Shown here: positions 40,391 to 50,343 of the stretch, piece by piece
How positions within the stretch are numbered: the first letter of the stretch is position 1
How the letters are laid out: every line of letters starts with the position of its first letter
NCBI GenBank assembly: GCA_947166625.1
Contig: CAMVEX010000010.1
Coordinates: forward strand, 1-64,000
DNA from: an uncultured Clostridia bacterium
GTDB taxonomy: Bacteria; Bacillota; Clostridia; Oscillospirales; Acutalibacteraceae
Direction of reading: 5' to 3'
DNA: 64,000 nucleotides
Program-made: the position numbers and the translations under genes
Notes under the pieces: generated by a model
What the model was told of the DNA's origin: nothing
Database searches by the model: none
What the model saw: the letters and a program-made list of their open reading frames with translations, nothing else

Positions 40391-40978
40391 GTGAAGCGGC
40401 AGATAGATGTCTATTATGTGCTTTTCCCCGAAAAAGCATCAAAATTTCATATCGGTATCTTTGAAACGGTGGATTCTCTCAAGGGAGCCATTATAGCCGT
40501 ATTCATCGTATTCTGCCTCGTCTTCCGTGCGGTCGGGGTCAGCGGGACCTCAATGGTGCCCACCCTCAATGACGGAGACTGGCTCGCCATCACCGGCATC
40601 ACCGCAGATCTCAGGCACGGCGATATCGTGGTCGTGACCCAGCCATGGAACAGAAATATCCCGATCATAAAGAGGGTAATCGGGCTCCCCGGCGATACGA
40701 TATTCATTGATTTTGAAAACGGGATTGTCTATCGCAACGGCGAGATGCTCAGCGAGCCTTATATCGCGGAGCCGACCCATAAATATTATGACGTCGAATT
40801 CCCGCTCACGGTGCCGGAGGGCAAGATTTTCGCCATGGGCGATAACAGAAACGATTCGCTTGACAGCCGTTCGTCTCAGATAGGTCTGATAGATGAGAGA
40901 TATGTGCTCGGCAGAGTGTTTTTCAGATTTTTTGAAGATACGGGCTTTTTAAGCAGAGCAGATAAGGAGGCAGAATGA
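40391..40978 (+). CDS. lepB: Signal peptidase I, first copy
   Basis: A 195-residue type I signal peptidase. One N-terminal membrane helix (about 33-47), catalytic Ser 54 in VSGTSMVPTL, general-base Lys in IIKRVIGLPGD and the box IFAMGDNRNDSLDSR. It cleaves Sec signal peptides outside the membrane. The start is GTG 40391 with AGGTGG 7 nt upstream; no in-frame ATG in the right place. Its stop overlaps the second peptidase gene (ATGATG). Confidence 0.93.
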   Translation: MKRQIDVYYVLFPEKASKFHIGIFETVDSLKGAIIAVFIVFCLVFRAVGVSGTSMVPTLNDGDWLAITGITADLRHGDIVVVTQPWNRNIPIIKRVIGLPGDTIFIDFENGIVYRNGEMLSEPYIAEPTHKYYDVEFPLTVPEGKIFAMGDNRNDSLDSRSSQIGLIDERYVLGRVFFRFFEDTGFLSRADKEAE

Positions 40979-41658
40979 TGGATGAATATAACCGCGACGA
41001 ATTCAACGCCGAAGCCGAAAACACTTCGGTCGCCGTAAGCGAAGTGGAAGAAGAAACGGAAAACGCCCGAAGGATCCTCGCAGAGAGCGAAGAGCCCGTT
41101 TCATTAAAGCCGAAAGAAAAAACTTCGGCTCTTTCGGGATTATTCGATCTTGTCTCGATATTCGCCTCCGCAGCCATCATAGTGGCGATAGCCTTCATCT
41201 TCTTTTTCCGCACCGTGGGAGTTGACGGAAGCTCAATGTATCCCACCCTTCACGACCGCGACAGGATCATCCTTTCCGCATTCATCACCAAGCCGGAATA
41301 CGGCGATATAGTCGTCACCTGCCAGCCCTCCGCATACAGTTACATCGAATCCACGCTTGTCAAAAGAGTTATCGCCACCGAGGGGCAGACCGTGGATATA
41401 GATTTCACAAAGGGCATCGTCTATGTGGACGGCAAAGCTCTCGATGAGCCTTATGTCAACGAGCCGACTTATGATGATGAATCCTTCTCGGGCCCGGTCA
41501 CCGTGCCGGAAGGCTACGTTTTCGTAATGGGAGATAACAGAAACGCCTCCACCGACAGCCGCGATTACAGGGTCGGCTTTATCAGGGAGGATTACATAAT
41601 GGGCAAGGCGCTTTTCAGGATCGCCCCGCTCGGCAAATTCAAGCTGGAAAGATATTAA
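40975..41658 (+). CDS. lepB: Signal peptidase I, second copy
   Basis: A 227-residue type I signal peptidase differing from its neighbour by a 45-residue acidic N-terminal cytoplasmic extension before the membrane helix (LFDLVSIFASAAIIVAIAF). Ser in VDGSSMYPTLHDRD, Lys in LVKRVIATEGQ, and FVMGDNRNASTDSRD. AAGGAGG lies upstream of ATG 40975, overlapping the first copy's stop by 4 nt. The two share the core but differ in the substrate-pocket flanks, so they may divide the signal peptides between them. Confidence 0.93.
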   Translation: MMDEYNRDEFNAEAENTSVAVSEVEEETENARRILAESEEPVSLKPKEKTSALSGLFDLVSIFASAAIIVAIAFIFFFRTVGVDGSSMYPTLHDRDRIILSAFITKPEYGDIVVTCQPSAYSYIESTLVKRVIATEGQTVDIDFTKGIVYVDGKALDEPYVNEPTYDDESFSGPVTVPEGYVFVMGDNRNASTDSRDYRVGFIREDYIMGKALFRIAPLGKFKLERY

Positions 41659-41659
41659 A

Positions 41660-42511
41660 ATGAATGATAAAATGATCGTGCAGTGGTTCCCCGGCCACAT
41701 GGCAAAAACGCGGCGCCTTATAAAGGAGTCGCTCCCTCTGGTGGACGCCGTATGCGAAATAGTTGACGCGCGCCTGCCCGAGAGCAGCCGCAACCCCGAA
41801 ATCGACGAAATAGTCGGCGGAAAGCCGAGGATAATACTGCTCAATAAATGCGATCTCGCAGACGATAACGCGACCGCCGAGAGGATCCGCCTCTTCGCTT
41901 CAAAGGGAGTCACCGCACTGCCCGTGGATTGCCGCAGCGGAAAAGGTCTGCAAAAATTTCAGAGCGCCGTGCGAGAGGTGCTGAAAGATAAAATTCAGGC
42001 AAACATCGACAGAGGGATGGGCGGCAAGACCCTCAGAGTGATGGTGGTCGGCATACCTAACACCGGCAAATCCTCGTTTATCAACCGCATGGCGGGCAAA
42101 AACAGGGCAAAGGTCGCCGACAAGCCGGGCGTTACAAGGGGAAATCAATGGTTTTCCATAGGTCAGGGGATCGAGCTGCTTGACACTCCCGGAGTGCTCT
42201 GGCCGAAATTTGAAGATCCCGAGGTCGGCTTCAAGCTCTCTTTTATAGGCTCCGTCAAGGATGAAATCCTCGATATTCAGGAGATAGCCGTGCGTCTGCT
42301 CAAGGTCATGCAGACGAGGTACCCCGACAATCTCGCAAAACGATACGGCATAGAAAATTTTGAGGAGCTTGAGCCCTATGAACTGCTTGAGCTCATCGCC
42401 TCAAAGCGCGGAATGCTTCTGCGCGGCGGCGAATATGACACCGAAAGATGCGCCGTGATGCTTCTCGACGAATACAGAGACGGCAGGCTCGGCAAGATCA
42501 CACTCGATTAA
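41660..42511 (+). CDS. rbgA: Ribosome biogenesis GTPase RbgA (YlqF)
   Basis: A 283-residue circularly permuted GTPase required for late 50S assembly. Motifs occur in the permuted order G4 (LNKCDL), G5-like (VDCRSG), G1 (GIPNTGKSS), G3 (DTPGVLWP), and the N-terminal QWFPGHMAKT block is the family signature. The ATG follows the signal-peptidase stop by 1 nt. Position after rplS and lepB and before rnhB is the usual synteny. Confidence 0.96.
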   Translation: MNDKMIVQWFPGHMAKTRRLIKESLPLVDAVCEIVDARLPESSRNPEIDEIVGGKPRIILLNKCDLADDNATAERIRLFASKGVTALPVDCRSGKGLQKFQSAVREVLKDKIQANIDRGMGGKTLRVMVVGIPNTGKSSFINRMAGKNRAKVADKPGVTRGNQWFSIGQGIELLDTPGVLWPKFEDPEVGFKLSFIGSVKDEILDIQEIAVRLLKVMQTRYPDNLAKRYGIENFEELEPYELLELIASKRGMLLRGGEYDTERCAVMLLDEYRDGRLGKITLD

Positions 42512-42551
42512 AACAGGTTTATCCCGAATCCCGATGAAGGAGGCGACACCG

Positions 42552-43709
42552 ATGCGCAGAGCGCTCGCGGTTTTTCTCGCAGCAGTTCTTTTTCTCGATA
42601 TAATCTGTCTCGGAGTTATCTTTTTCACGAGAGACACGAGCAGCAACCGCAAAAAGAATGATGACGGCATTTTTGAGCGCGCCGTCATAATGGCTGCGGG
42701 CAACAATATGATAAGCGATAAGATAATAGAGCAGGCTGCCGCCGGCAACGCGCCAGGCAACTATAATTTTGACCCTGTCTATGAGAATATAGCGGATGAG
42801 CTCAGCCGGGCAGACGCCGCCGTTATCACCCAGGAGAGCGTCATATCCTCCGAGCATCCCGTCTCCGGCACCTATCCGCTCTATAATTCCCCCGCCAAGA
42901 TCGCGGACGAGCTCAAAAAACTCGGTTTCAACATAATAAATATAGCCACAAACCACGCGCTGGATTACGGCGAGCAGGGGCTTCTGAATACCATAGACTG
43001 CCTCAAAAACACCGAAAGGCTCGGGGTAATAGGCGCCGTGGCAGATAAAGAATATGCCTCCGCTCCGATCATTCGCAACATTAAAGGTATCAAGGTCGCT
43101 TTCGTCGCGTTCACAGACCCCATCCCGCAAAAATCACTGCCGGAGGATTCGCCCGCCTACCTCTGCGTTTCGAGCGATGAATCGCTGATTTATGACGCAG
43201 TCGCCTCGGCGAAACGGCAGGCGGATTTCGTGGTGGTCTGCGCCCACTGGGGCAAGGAATACGGAGCGGATGTGACTCCGGAGCAAAGGGCTATGGCAAA
43301 AAAACTCGGCGAGTGGGGAGCCGATGTGGTGATAGGCACAAACCCCCACGAGCTTCAGGAAATGGAATATATAGATAATACCGACGGGAGCAGGACCCTC
43401 GTCGCCTATTCGCTGGGCAACTTTGTTTCAACTCAGACAAACGGCGAGCTTCTGCTCGGAGGTCTGCTGAGCTTTGAGCTTGTGAGAAACACCGAAACGG
43501 GCGCCGTCACTCTCGAAAACCCCAAAATGAAGGGCGTAGTCACCCATTACGGCATCGACGCCTCAAACACCCGCCTTTATATGCTCTCGGATTATACGAG
43601 CGAGCTTGCGAATGTTCACGCGGTGGACAGAAGCCGTACCCCCGATTTCAGCCTAAGATACCTCAAAAAGCTGATGAGCGAAAGAATAAGCAGCGAATTT
43701 GCGGAGTGA
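42552..43709 (+). CDS. CapA-family protein (metallophosphoesterase fold)
   Basis: A 385-residue exported or membrane-anchored CapA/PgsA-like protein. N-terminal helix LAVFLAAVLFLDIICLGVIF anchors it; the metallophosphoesterase-like blocks follow: MAAGNNMISD, NIATNHALDYG, VVVCAHWGKEYG, IGTNPHELQEME and YSLGNFVSTQT. CapA proteins are associated with poly-gamma-glutamate capsules, but most lone members such as this one have no capsule genes beside them. ATG 42552 has AAGGAGG 8 nt upstream. Confidence 0.88.
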   Translation: MRRALAVFLAAVLFLDIICLGVIFFTRDTSSNRKKNDDGIFERAVIMAAGNNMISDKIIEQAAAGNAPGNYNFDPVYENIADELSRADAAVITQESVISSEHPVSGTYPLYNSPAKIADELKKLGFNIINIATNHALDYGEQGLLNTIDCLKNTERLGVIGAVADKEYASAPIIRNIKGIKVAFVAFTDPIPQKSLPEDSPAYLCVSSDESLIYDAVASAKRQADFVVVCAHWGKEYGADVTPEQRAMAKKLGEWGADVVIGTNPHELQEMEYIDNTDGSRTLVAYSLGNFVSTQTNGELLLGGLLSFELVRNTETGAVTLENPKMKGVVTHYGIDASNTRLYMLSDYTSELANVHAVDRSRTPDFSLRYLKKLMSERISSEFAE

Positions 43710-43711
43710 TT

Positions 43712-44311
43712 ATGGATCATACATTTGAAATTTCGGCAAAAGAAAGAGGATACCTCTCCGTCTGCGGTATCGACGAAGCGGGCAGAGGTCCGCTCGCGGG
43801 CCCCGTTTATGCGGCGGCGGTAATTCTCCCCGATGGGCTCGAAATCGAAGGGCTCAACGATTCAAAAAAACTTACAGAAAAAAAGAGGGAAGCCCTCTTT
43901 GATGTTATAAAAGAAAATGCTCTCGCCTGCTCCGTAGGCACGGCAAGCGAGCGCGAAATAGACGAGATAAACATTTTACAGGCAACCTTCCTCGCGATGA
44001 AAAGAGCGGTCGAAGGGCTCAAGATCCCCGCCGATTACGCTCTTGTTGACGGCAACAGGATGCCCCCTCTCGGAATACCGGGCGAAACGATAATCAAGGG
44101 CGACGCCAAAAGCCCCTCCGTGGCGGCGGCTTCGATAATAGCGAAGGTAAGCCGTGACAGATTTATGTATGAGCTTGACAAAAAGCTGCCCGAATATCAG
44201 TTTTCAAAGCATAAGGGCTACGGCACCGCGCTCCACTATGAGATGATAAAAAAATACGGCGTATCGGAATATCACCGCCTTTCATTTCTCAAAAATCTGA
44301 GTGAAAAATAA
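43712..44311 (+). CDS. rnhB: Ribonuclease HII
   Basis: A 199-residue RNase HII that nicks RNA-DNA hybrids and misincorporated ribonucleotides. Catalytic acidic residues are in GIDEAGRGPLAGP (Asp-Glu), ALVDGNRM and the later KGDAKSPSVAAASIIAKVSRD block. ATG 43712 has GCGGAG just upstream and follows the CapA stop by 2 nt; yraN follows by 2 nt. Confidence 0.96.
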   Translation: MDHTFEISAKERGYLSVCGIDEAGRGPLAGPVYAAAVILPDGLEIEGLNDSKKLTEKKREALFDVIKENALACSVGTASEREIDEINILQATFLAMKRAVEGLKIPADYALVDGNRMPPLGIPGETIIKGDAKSPSVAAASIIAKVSRDRFMYELDKKLPEYQFSKHKGYGTALHYEMIKKYGVSEYHRLSFLKNLSEK

Positions 44312-44313
44312 TT

Positions 44314-44670
44314 ATGATAAAAAATAAAGCAGGCGTGTGGGGCGAGATCTACACGGTAAGGTATCTCCGCGACAGAGGATATAAAATAATCTCATCCAAC
44401 TATGTCTGCCGCTTCGGCGAGCTTGACGCGGTGGCGATGAAGGACGGAGTTCTCTGCTTCGTTGAGGTAAAAACGAGGAATGAGCTCACCCAAAACCGCC
44501 CTATGGAAGCGGTGGATGAGGCGAAGCAGGAGCGTGTGCGGCTCGCGGCAAACAGCTTCATTTCATATTCCAAGCTGAATAATCCGATAAGATTCGATGT
44601 CAGCGAGGTCTATCTTGACGATGATTATAAATGCAGATCCGTAAATTATATAAAAAACGCTTTTGAATAG
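44314..44670 (+). CDS. YraN/UPF0102-family nuclease-like protein
   Basis: A 118-residue UPF0102 protein with a restriction-endonuclease-like core: GVWGEIYTVRYLRDRGYKII, FGELDAVAMKDGVLCFVEVKTR (D and ExK catalytic pattern) and DEAKQERVRLAAN. Family members lie beside rnhB very widely; the substrate is unknown. Confidence 0.92.
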   Translation: MIKNKAGVWGEIYTVRYLRDRGYKIISSNYVCRFGELDAVAMKDGVLCFVEVKTRNELTQNRPMEAVDEAKQERVRLAANSFISYSKLNNPIRFDVSEVYLDDDYKCRSVNYIKNAFE

Positions 44671-44707
44671 ATCACGGATGACCCTTTCGGAAAGGCGGTG
44701 AGTTAAA

Positions 44708-45211
44708 TTGATCGATTCGATTACAAATTATCTGGTCGGGACCTTTCAGGATAAAATTCCGGCTGAGCTGATCATATTCTTTATCTCGCTGCTGCCGATA
44801 CTCGAGCTCAGGGGCGGAATGCTGGCGGCGAAGCTGCTCGGCGTGGGGCTTTTTAAGGCCTTCATAATCTGCTACGCGGGCAATATCCTGCCGATCCCGT
44901 TTATTTTGCTCTTTATCAGAAAGATATTCAGGCTGCTCAGGCGGAGCGAAAAGCTCGGCAGGCTGGTGGATAAAATCGAAGCGGGCACGATGAAAAAGAA
45001 AGAAAAGGTGCTCAGATACAAGCAGTGGGGGCTTCTGCTGTTTGTTGCCGTTCCCCTGCCCGGCACCGGCGGATGGACGGGCGCCCTGCTCGCCGCTCTG
45101 CTCGATATCCGCTTCAAAAAATCGCTTCCCATAATCGCTCTGGGAGTTCTCATCGCAGATCTGATAATGTCGGTCATCTCTTACGGTCTGCTCGGCGCGA
45201 TAATCGGATAA
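44708..45211 (+). CDS. COG2426-type small multidrug-export membrane protein
   Basis: A 167-residue membrane protein with about four helices and the family blocks LLPILELRGGMLAAKLLG and FVAVPLPGTGGWTGALLAALL. Annotated as a small multi-drug export protein in databases, though transport is not well shown. The start is TTG 44708 with GGCGGTGAG upstream. Confidence 0.87.
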   Translation: MIDSITNYLVGTFQDKIPAELIIFFISLLPILELRGGMLAAKLLGVGLFKAFIICYAGNILPIPFILLFIRKIFRLLRRSEKLGRLVDKIEAGTMKKKEKVLRYKQWGLLLFVAVPLPGTGGWTGALLAALLDIRFKKSLPIIALGVLIADLIMSVISYGLLGAIIG

Positions 45212-45234
45212 ACCTACGGAGGAAATACAGAATT

Positions 45235-45930
45235 ATGGTATATGTTACCGGAGATATGCACGGCGATATCAGCCGATTCAACGACCCCGCCCTCAAACAG
45301 CTTAAGAAGGGCGATGTGCTGATAGTCTGCGGAGATTTCGGCTTTATCTGGGATAACAGCAGGCAGGAGCAAAAGAATCTTAAAAAGCTCGCTTCCAAAA
45401 AATACGATATTTGTTTCGTTGACGGCACCCACGAGAATTTTGAGATAATCAATTCCCTGCCCGAGACCACCTGGCAGGGCGGCAAGGTGCACAAGGTGGC
45501 GAATAATATCTATCACCTGATGAGAGGGCAGATATATAAGATCGACAATATCACCTATTTCACCATGGGCGGCGGCGAAAGCCCCGATATAGATATCAGA
45601 TTTGAGGCAAACGCCTGGTCAAAGGATGAATTCCCGAGCCGCGATGAAATGGTGGAAGGCGCAAAACGCCTCGAAGAACTTGACTGCAAGATAGATTATA
45701 TCATCACTCACGAGCCGCCCGTCAAGGTAAAGACCTTCCTCTCTCTCAAGGATGAGGAAAGGGTCGCCGTAAACGGTCTGAACACCTATCTTGACGAGCT
45801 TTCATCCGCCTGCACCTACAGGCGCTGGTTTTTCGGCTCGATGCATCTCGATAAATTCATATCCTCCTCGATGGTCGCGGTTTACAGAGCCGTTATCAAC
45901 ACCATCACGGGCGAGGTTTTGACTAAATAA
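45235..45930 (+). CDS. Calcineurin-type metallophosphoesterase
   Basis: A 231-residue phosphoesterase. Metal-binding blocks: GDMHGDISRF, VCGDFGFIWD, DGTHENFE (Asn-His type), YIITHEPP and the terminal FFGSMHLDKF. The substrate is unknown; family members act on nucleotides, phosphoproteins or phospholipids. ATG 45235; GGAGG lies 12 nt upstream, longer than usual. A terminator follows at 45961. Confidence 0.88.
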   Translation: MVYVTGDMHGDISRFNDPALKQLKKGDVLIVCGDFGFIWDNSRQEQKNLKKLASKKYDICFVDGTHENFEIINSLPETTWQGGKVHKVANNIYHLMRGQIYKIDNITYFTMGGGESPDIDIRFEANAWSKDEFPSRDEMVEGAKRLEELDCKIDYIITHEPPVKVKTFLSLKDEERVAVNGLNTYLDELSSACTYRRWFFGSMHLDKFISSSMVAVYRAVINTITGEVLTK

Positions 45931-45960
45931 ATCAGCGGCTTTTCCGCCTTAAAAAGTTTA

Positions 45961-45994
45961 CCGCCGGGTCTTGAACAGGACCCGGCGGATTTTT
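45961..45994 (+). terminator. Terminator of the rplS-to-phosphoesterase unit
   Basis: CCGCCGGGTC and GACCCGGCGG (45961-45970 with 45979-45988, 8-nt loop), then ATTTTTATT. It may also stop polC transcription from the other strand, where the T-run is poorer. Confidence 0.85.
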
Positions 45995-46014
45995 ATTGAT
46001 GATTTGATTTGTTA

Positions 46015-49000
46015 TCAGAAGAAGGTTATCTGCGTGGTTTCGGGCAGGGATGAAAAAGCTCCGATGGCTTTGAGAGAATCAATGACGGTCTGTGACGCGT
46101 GCGAGCGGACCTGGGCATCCTCTATCGAGATAAACTCATCCATGATGCCGTTGCCGTTTTCATCTCTGATTATTTCATCATTCTCGTCTTTTTTATATTT
46201 CGCATCCTCAAGCGCTTTGGCGGCATTTTCGCCGCAGCCTGCGAGAGCCGAAAACGGGAGGCGGATCTTGCCGTCTTCAACGATATAATTGGTGGCGGTC
46301 GATTTATAAATATCTATCGGGAGGAAATCAAAGCCGCGCGCCATCATTTCGTTTACCATCTGGAGCGCTCCGTAAGTATCGCTCTCTTTATCGGATGCCT
46401 CTTTTGAGAGGATCTTTGAATTCAGCTCGTTCATTCTCTGCTTGACCGCTCCCCTGCCGCTGAGAATGGTATCGACCTCAAGATCTTTGCCTCTGACGGT
46501 AAAATATGTGGCATAAAATTCAACGGGATAATTTATCTTATACCACGCGAGGCGTATTGCCGCTATAACATAGGCGGCGGCGTGAGCCTTCGGGAACATA
46601 TATTTTATCTTGAAGCAGGAATCTATATACCATTGAGGCACATCGTGAGCCTTCATCTCTTTGATATGATCCTCGGTGAGAAGCTTTGTGGCGTTGCCCT
46701 TTCTGACGATCTCCATAATATCAAACGCCATTTTGTTCGGCAGCCCCTTATGGATAAGATATACCATAATATTGTCACGGGTCCCGATAACGTTTGAAAT
46801 GGTGCATATACCTTTCTCGATAAGATCTTTCGCGTTGCCGACCCATACATCGGTGCCGTGTGAAAGGCCCGAGATCTGGAGCATATCCGAGAAGTTTTTC
46901 GGCTGAGCGTCCTTGAGCATTTCCAAAACGAACGGGGTGCCGAGCTCCGGAAGCCCGAGGGTGCCGGTGTGGCAGCCGATCTCCTCAGCGGTGACGCCGA
47001 GAGGCTCGGGAGAAGTGAGCAGTTTATAAAGCTCGGGGTCGCAGACATCCGCATCCATAACGCTCGTGTGGGTGAGATCCTCTATATGCTTATAGAGGGT
47101 CGGAACTTCGTGGCCGAGATTATCGAGCTTGAGAATGGTATCGTGAAGCGAATGGAAATCAAAGTGGGTGGTCCTGTGGATAGATGTTGAATCATCCGCG
47201 GGATGCTGGATCGGGGTGAAATCCTCGGCATCCATATCGTTGGGGATAACAACCATTCCTCCGGGGTGCTGGCCGGTGGTGCGCTTGACTCCGACGCAGC
47301 CCAGGGCAAGGCGGTCTATTTCAGCCTCGTGGATATTGGTCTTGCCCGTGACCTCCATCCATTTTTTAACATATCCGTAGGCGGTCTTTTCGGCTATGGT
47401 GCCGATGGTGCCCGCCTTGAAAACCTTTGATTTGCCGAATAATTCCTCGGTGTAGCGGTGGGCGTAAAACTGATATTCGCTTGAGAAATTCAGGTCTATA
47501 TCGGGCGCCTTGTCGCCCTTGAAGCCGAGGAAAGTTTCAAAGGGAATATCGTGGCCGTCCCTTATCATTTTTACTCCGCATTCGGGGCAGACCTTTTCGG
47601 GCATATCGAATCCGCTGCCGTATTCGCCGCCGAGGAAAAATTCACTGTGTTTACATTTGGGGCAGAGGTAGTGGGGCGCGAGAGGATTAACCTCCGAAAT
47701 TCCCGCCGCAAACGCCACGAATGACGAGCCGACGGAGCCACGGGAGCCGACATAATATCCGTGATCTTCGGAATCCTTGACCAGTTTCTGAGCGATGATG
47801 TAAAGCACCGCGTAGCCGTATTTTATAATGGATTCAAGCTCTTTTTCGAGCCTCTGCCTTACATAATCCGGAAGGGGGTTGCCGTAATAGGCCTCCATTC
47901 GCTGATAGCATATCCTGTTAAGCTCCTCATCCGCTCCGTCAATATGCGGGGGGAAGGTGCCTTCCGGGAAGGGCCTTATCGTTTCGCACATATCCGCGAT
48001 TTTATTGGGATTGTCGATGACGATTTCTTTTGCCCTGTCTCCGAGCCAGGAGAATTCCTCGAGCATATCCTGCGTGGTTCTGAAATAAAGGGGAGCCTGC
48101 TCCTGAGCATCCGAAAAGCCCTGAGAGGTCATAAGGATCTCTCTGTAGATCGCATCCTCTTTATCAATGAAATGCACGTCGCCTGTCGCCACAACGGGCT
48201 TGCCCAGTTCATCGGCGAGGGCGATGATCCGCCTGTCTATATCCTCAAGCTCGGCGTCGCTCTCGACCTCTCCGCTCCTGACAAGGAAGCGGTTGTTGCC
48301 CTTGGGCTGAATCTCAAAATAATCATAGAGCTCGGCATATTTCACAAGGGTATCGTGAGGCTTGCCCTCCATCACCGCCGTATATATCTGACCCGCCTGG
48401 CAGGCTGAGCCGATGATAAGACCCTCTCTGTGCTTGATAAGCTCGCTGTGAGGGATAAGCGGATGGCGGTAAAAATACTCGAGATTTGATTTTGTGATGA
48501 GCTGATAAAGATGCTTGAGCCCGACAAGATTCTTTGCGATTATGATTATATGGCGGCTCTTGAGCCTGAGCGGGCTCAGGGTTATTTTTTCGTTTATCTG
48601 ACTGATATCCGTTATCTGCGCCGCCTTGAGCCTGTCAACAAGCTTTGCGAATATCATCGAGAGGATCCTCGCATCCTCATCCGCTCTGTGATGATCGAAA
48701 TCGGGCAGCTTGAGCGCCTTCTGAACGGCGTCGAGCGAGAATCTTTTAGCCTCCGTAACGAGAGCCTGGCTGAGCGGGAGGGTATCTATATGGGTGAAAT
48801 CATATTCGATTTTGCATCTGGCGCAGGCGGCTTTGAGGAAATCGGTATCAAAGGTGGCGTTATGAGCCACAAGGATCCCGTTATCGGCAAATTCAAAGAA
48901 TTTGCGTATCGCCTCCTCTTCGCCGGGGGCGCCCTCAAGCATATTATCCGTGATGCCGGTGAGGTCGATTATCTTTTGCGAAAGCCGTCTGCCGGGGCTC

Positions 49001-50343
49001 ACAAAGGTCCTGAACGACGATACCTCGTGACCGCCCTCGAATTTGACGGCGCCTATTTCTATTATACGGTCATAGCCGGAGCGAAGCCCGGTGGTTTCAA
49101 GATCGAATATGATAAACCTGCCGTCAAGAGGCATATTTGCGGATCCGACGACCGAAGTAACGCGGTCATCCACATAGTAGCCTTCCATACCGTAAACTAT
49201 CTTGATGCCGTTCTTTTTGGCGGCGTTCATAGCCTCGGGGAACGCCTGGACAACTCCGTGATCCGTTATGGCTATCGCCTTATGACCCCATTTTGCCGCT
49301 CTCTCAACGAGCTTTGTCGCGCTTGTCATACCGTCAAGCTGAGACATATTGGTATGAAGATGGAGCTCGACCCTCTTTTCGGGAGCAGTATCCTCCTCGA
49401 CCGTTTCCTCCACGGCGGTCACGGCATTCGCTCTGATGACCTCGCGCTTCATATAGGCGTCATATTCCACGTGGCCTCTGAGCATTACCGCCATACCGTC
49501 CTTCAGAGTGTTATCGAGCTTCATGCAGTAATCGGCTTCTTCAAATATTTTTACGGTAAGCGAGCTTGTTTTATCCGTGATATTGAATGAAATTATCTTG
49601 CGCTTGTGATCTTTTGTGTCTTTTTTATCAAGAGAAAAAACCTTGCCCCAGACCGTAACGTTTCCGTCCTCGATCGAGACATTTTTGATGGGCACCGGCT
49701 TTGACTTTATGCCTCTGCCGAATAATATCTTTGCGTTGGTGAGCGATACGGGCAGATCCTCCCACTCGCGCTCCGGCTTTTTGGGCTTGGGCGGCTCCGC
49801 CTTGGGAATTTCGATATTGATATTGGCTTTTTGCATCTCGATATATTCGGGAGAATTCATATCGATCTCTCTGTCGCTTATGAGAGAAACCTTATAATCC
49901 TCGCCGAAGCGCTCATAAATATCATCCGAAATAAAATCATCCGCATACATATCCTTGAGCACGCCGACGCCGGTCTTTATGGTGATGCCTATCATTTTGT
50001 TTTCGGAATCTATCTCGATCTGCGCGTCGTCAAAATATCCGTTTGCCGCGGCGTTTTCGGCCTTGAGCCTTCTGATGACGGATTCCATACATCCGCTGTC
50101 AAAAACGCCCTTATCGTAGCGGTCATTGATCGTCACCTTGTTTACGGCAAGCTTTTCTTTTATCTGAGCGCAGGCGTCTGCGATGATATCCGAATGAATA
50201 TATCCCGGGAATTTCGCGGTGATTTGCAGAGTTTTGCTGTCATCATCGAGATTTATTTCCGTAACCTTGCCGCCACCCAGCTTCCCGGCTGTTTCGGGGC
50301 TGACAAGAGATTCTATAAAATAAAGTAAATCATTATATTCCAT
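46015..50343 (-). CDS. polC: DNA polymerase III alpha subunit, PolC type
   Basis: The 1442-residue replicative polymerase of low-GC Gram-positives. Domains in order: N-terminal region (1-200), OB fold with ITDKTSSLTVKIF (about 230-320), PHP start (LHLHTNMSQLDGM, near 335), inserted 3'-5' exonuclease (FIIFDLETTGL at about 410, ending near 575), PHP continuation, a zinc finger with two CxxC pairs (CPKC, CPEC), the polymerase core with DIDLNFS and the C-terminal end TTQITFF, which resembles a beta-clamp-binding motif. ATG overlaps the ispG stop by one base. Last gene of the pyrH operon. Confidence 0.97.
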   Translation of the reverse strand: MEYNDLLYFIESLVSPETAGKLGGGKVTEINLDDDSKTLQITAKFPGYIHSDIIADACAQIKEKLAVNKVTINDRYDKGVFDSGCMESVIRRLKAENAAANGYFDDAQIEIDSENKMIGITIKTGVGVLKDMYADDFISDDIYERFGEDYKVSLISDREIDMNSPEYIEMQKANINIEIPKAEPPKPKKPEREWEDLPVSLTNAKILFGRGIKSKPVPIKNVSIEDGNVTVWGKVFSLDKKDTKDHKRKIISFNITDKTSSLTVKIFEEADYCMKLDNTLKDGMAVMLRGHVEYDAYMKREVIRANAVTAVEETVEEDTAPEKRVELHLHTNMSQLDGMTSATKLVERAAKWGHKAIAITDHGVVQAFPEAMNAAKKNGIKIVYGMEGYYVDDRVTSVVGSANMPLDGRFIIFDLETTGLRSGYDRIIEIGAVKFEGGHEVSSFRTFVSPGRRLSQKIIDLTGITDNMLEGAPGEEEAIRKFFEFADNGILVAHNATFDTDFLKAACARCKIEYDFTHIDTLPLSQALVTEAKRFSLDAVQKALKLPDFDHHRADEDARILSMIFAKLVDRLKAAQITDISQINEKITLSPLRLKSRHIIIIAKNLVGLKHLYQLITKSNLEYFYRHPLIPHSELIKHREGLIIGSACQAGQIYTAVMEGKPHDTLVKYAELYDYFEIQPKGNNRFLVRSGEVESDAELEDIDRRIIALADELGKPVVATGDVHFIDKEDAIYREILMTSQGFSDAQEQAPLYFRTTQDMLEEFSWLGDRAKEIVIDNPNKIADMCETIRPFPEGTFPPHIDGADEELNRICYQRMEAYYGNPLPDYVRQRLEKELESIIKYGYAVLYIIAQKLVKDSEDHGYYVGSRGSVGSSFVAFAAGISEVNPLAPHYLCPKCKHSEFFLGGEYGSGFDMPEKVCPECGVKMIRDGHDIPFETFLGFKGDKAPDIDLNFSSEYQFYAHRYTEELFGKSKVFKAGTIGTIAEKTAYGYVKKWMEVTGKTNIHEAEIDRLALGCVGVKRTTGQHPGGMVVIPNDMDAEDFTPIQHPADDSTSIHRTTHFDFHSLHDTILKLDNLGHEVPTLYKHIEDLTHTSVMDADVCDPELYKLLTSPEPLGVTAEEIGCHTGTLGLPELGTPFVLEMLKDAQPKNFSDMLQISGLSHGTDVWVGNAKDLIEKGICTISNVIGTRDNIMVYLIHKGLPNKMAFDIMEIVRKGNATKLLTEDHIKEMKAHDVPQWYIDSCFKIKYMFPKAHAAAYVIAAIRLAWYKINYPVEFYATYFTVRGKDLEVDTILSGRGAVKQRMNELNSKILSKEASDKESDTYGALQMVNEMMARGFDFLPIDIYKSTATNYIVEDGKIRLPFSALAGCGENAAKALEDAKYKKDENDEIIRDENGNGIMDEFISIEDAQVRSHASQTVIDSLKAIGAFSSLPETTQITFF

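Noticed and set aside
47761-49590. Long plus-strand open frames opposite polC
   Set aside because: They mirror the codon pattern of polC, have no ribosome binding sites and no recognisable protein features.
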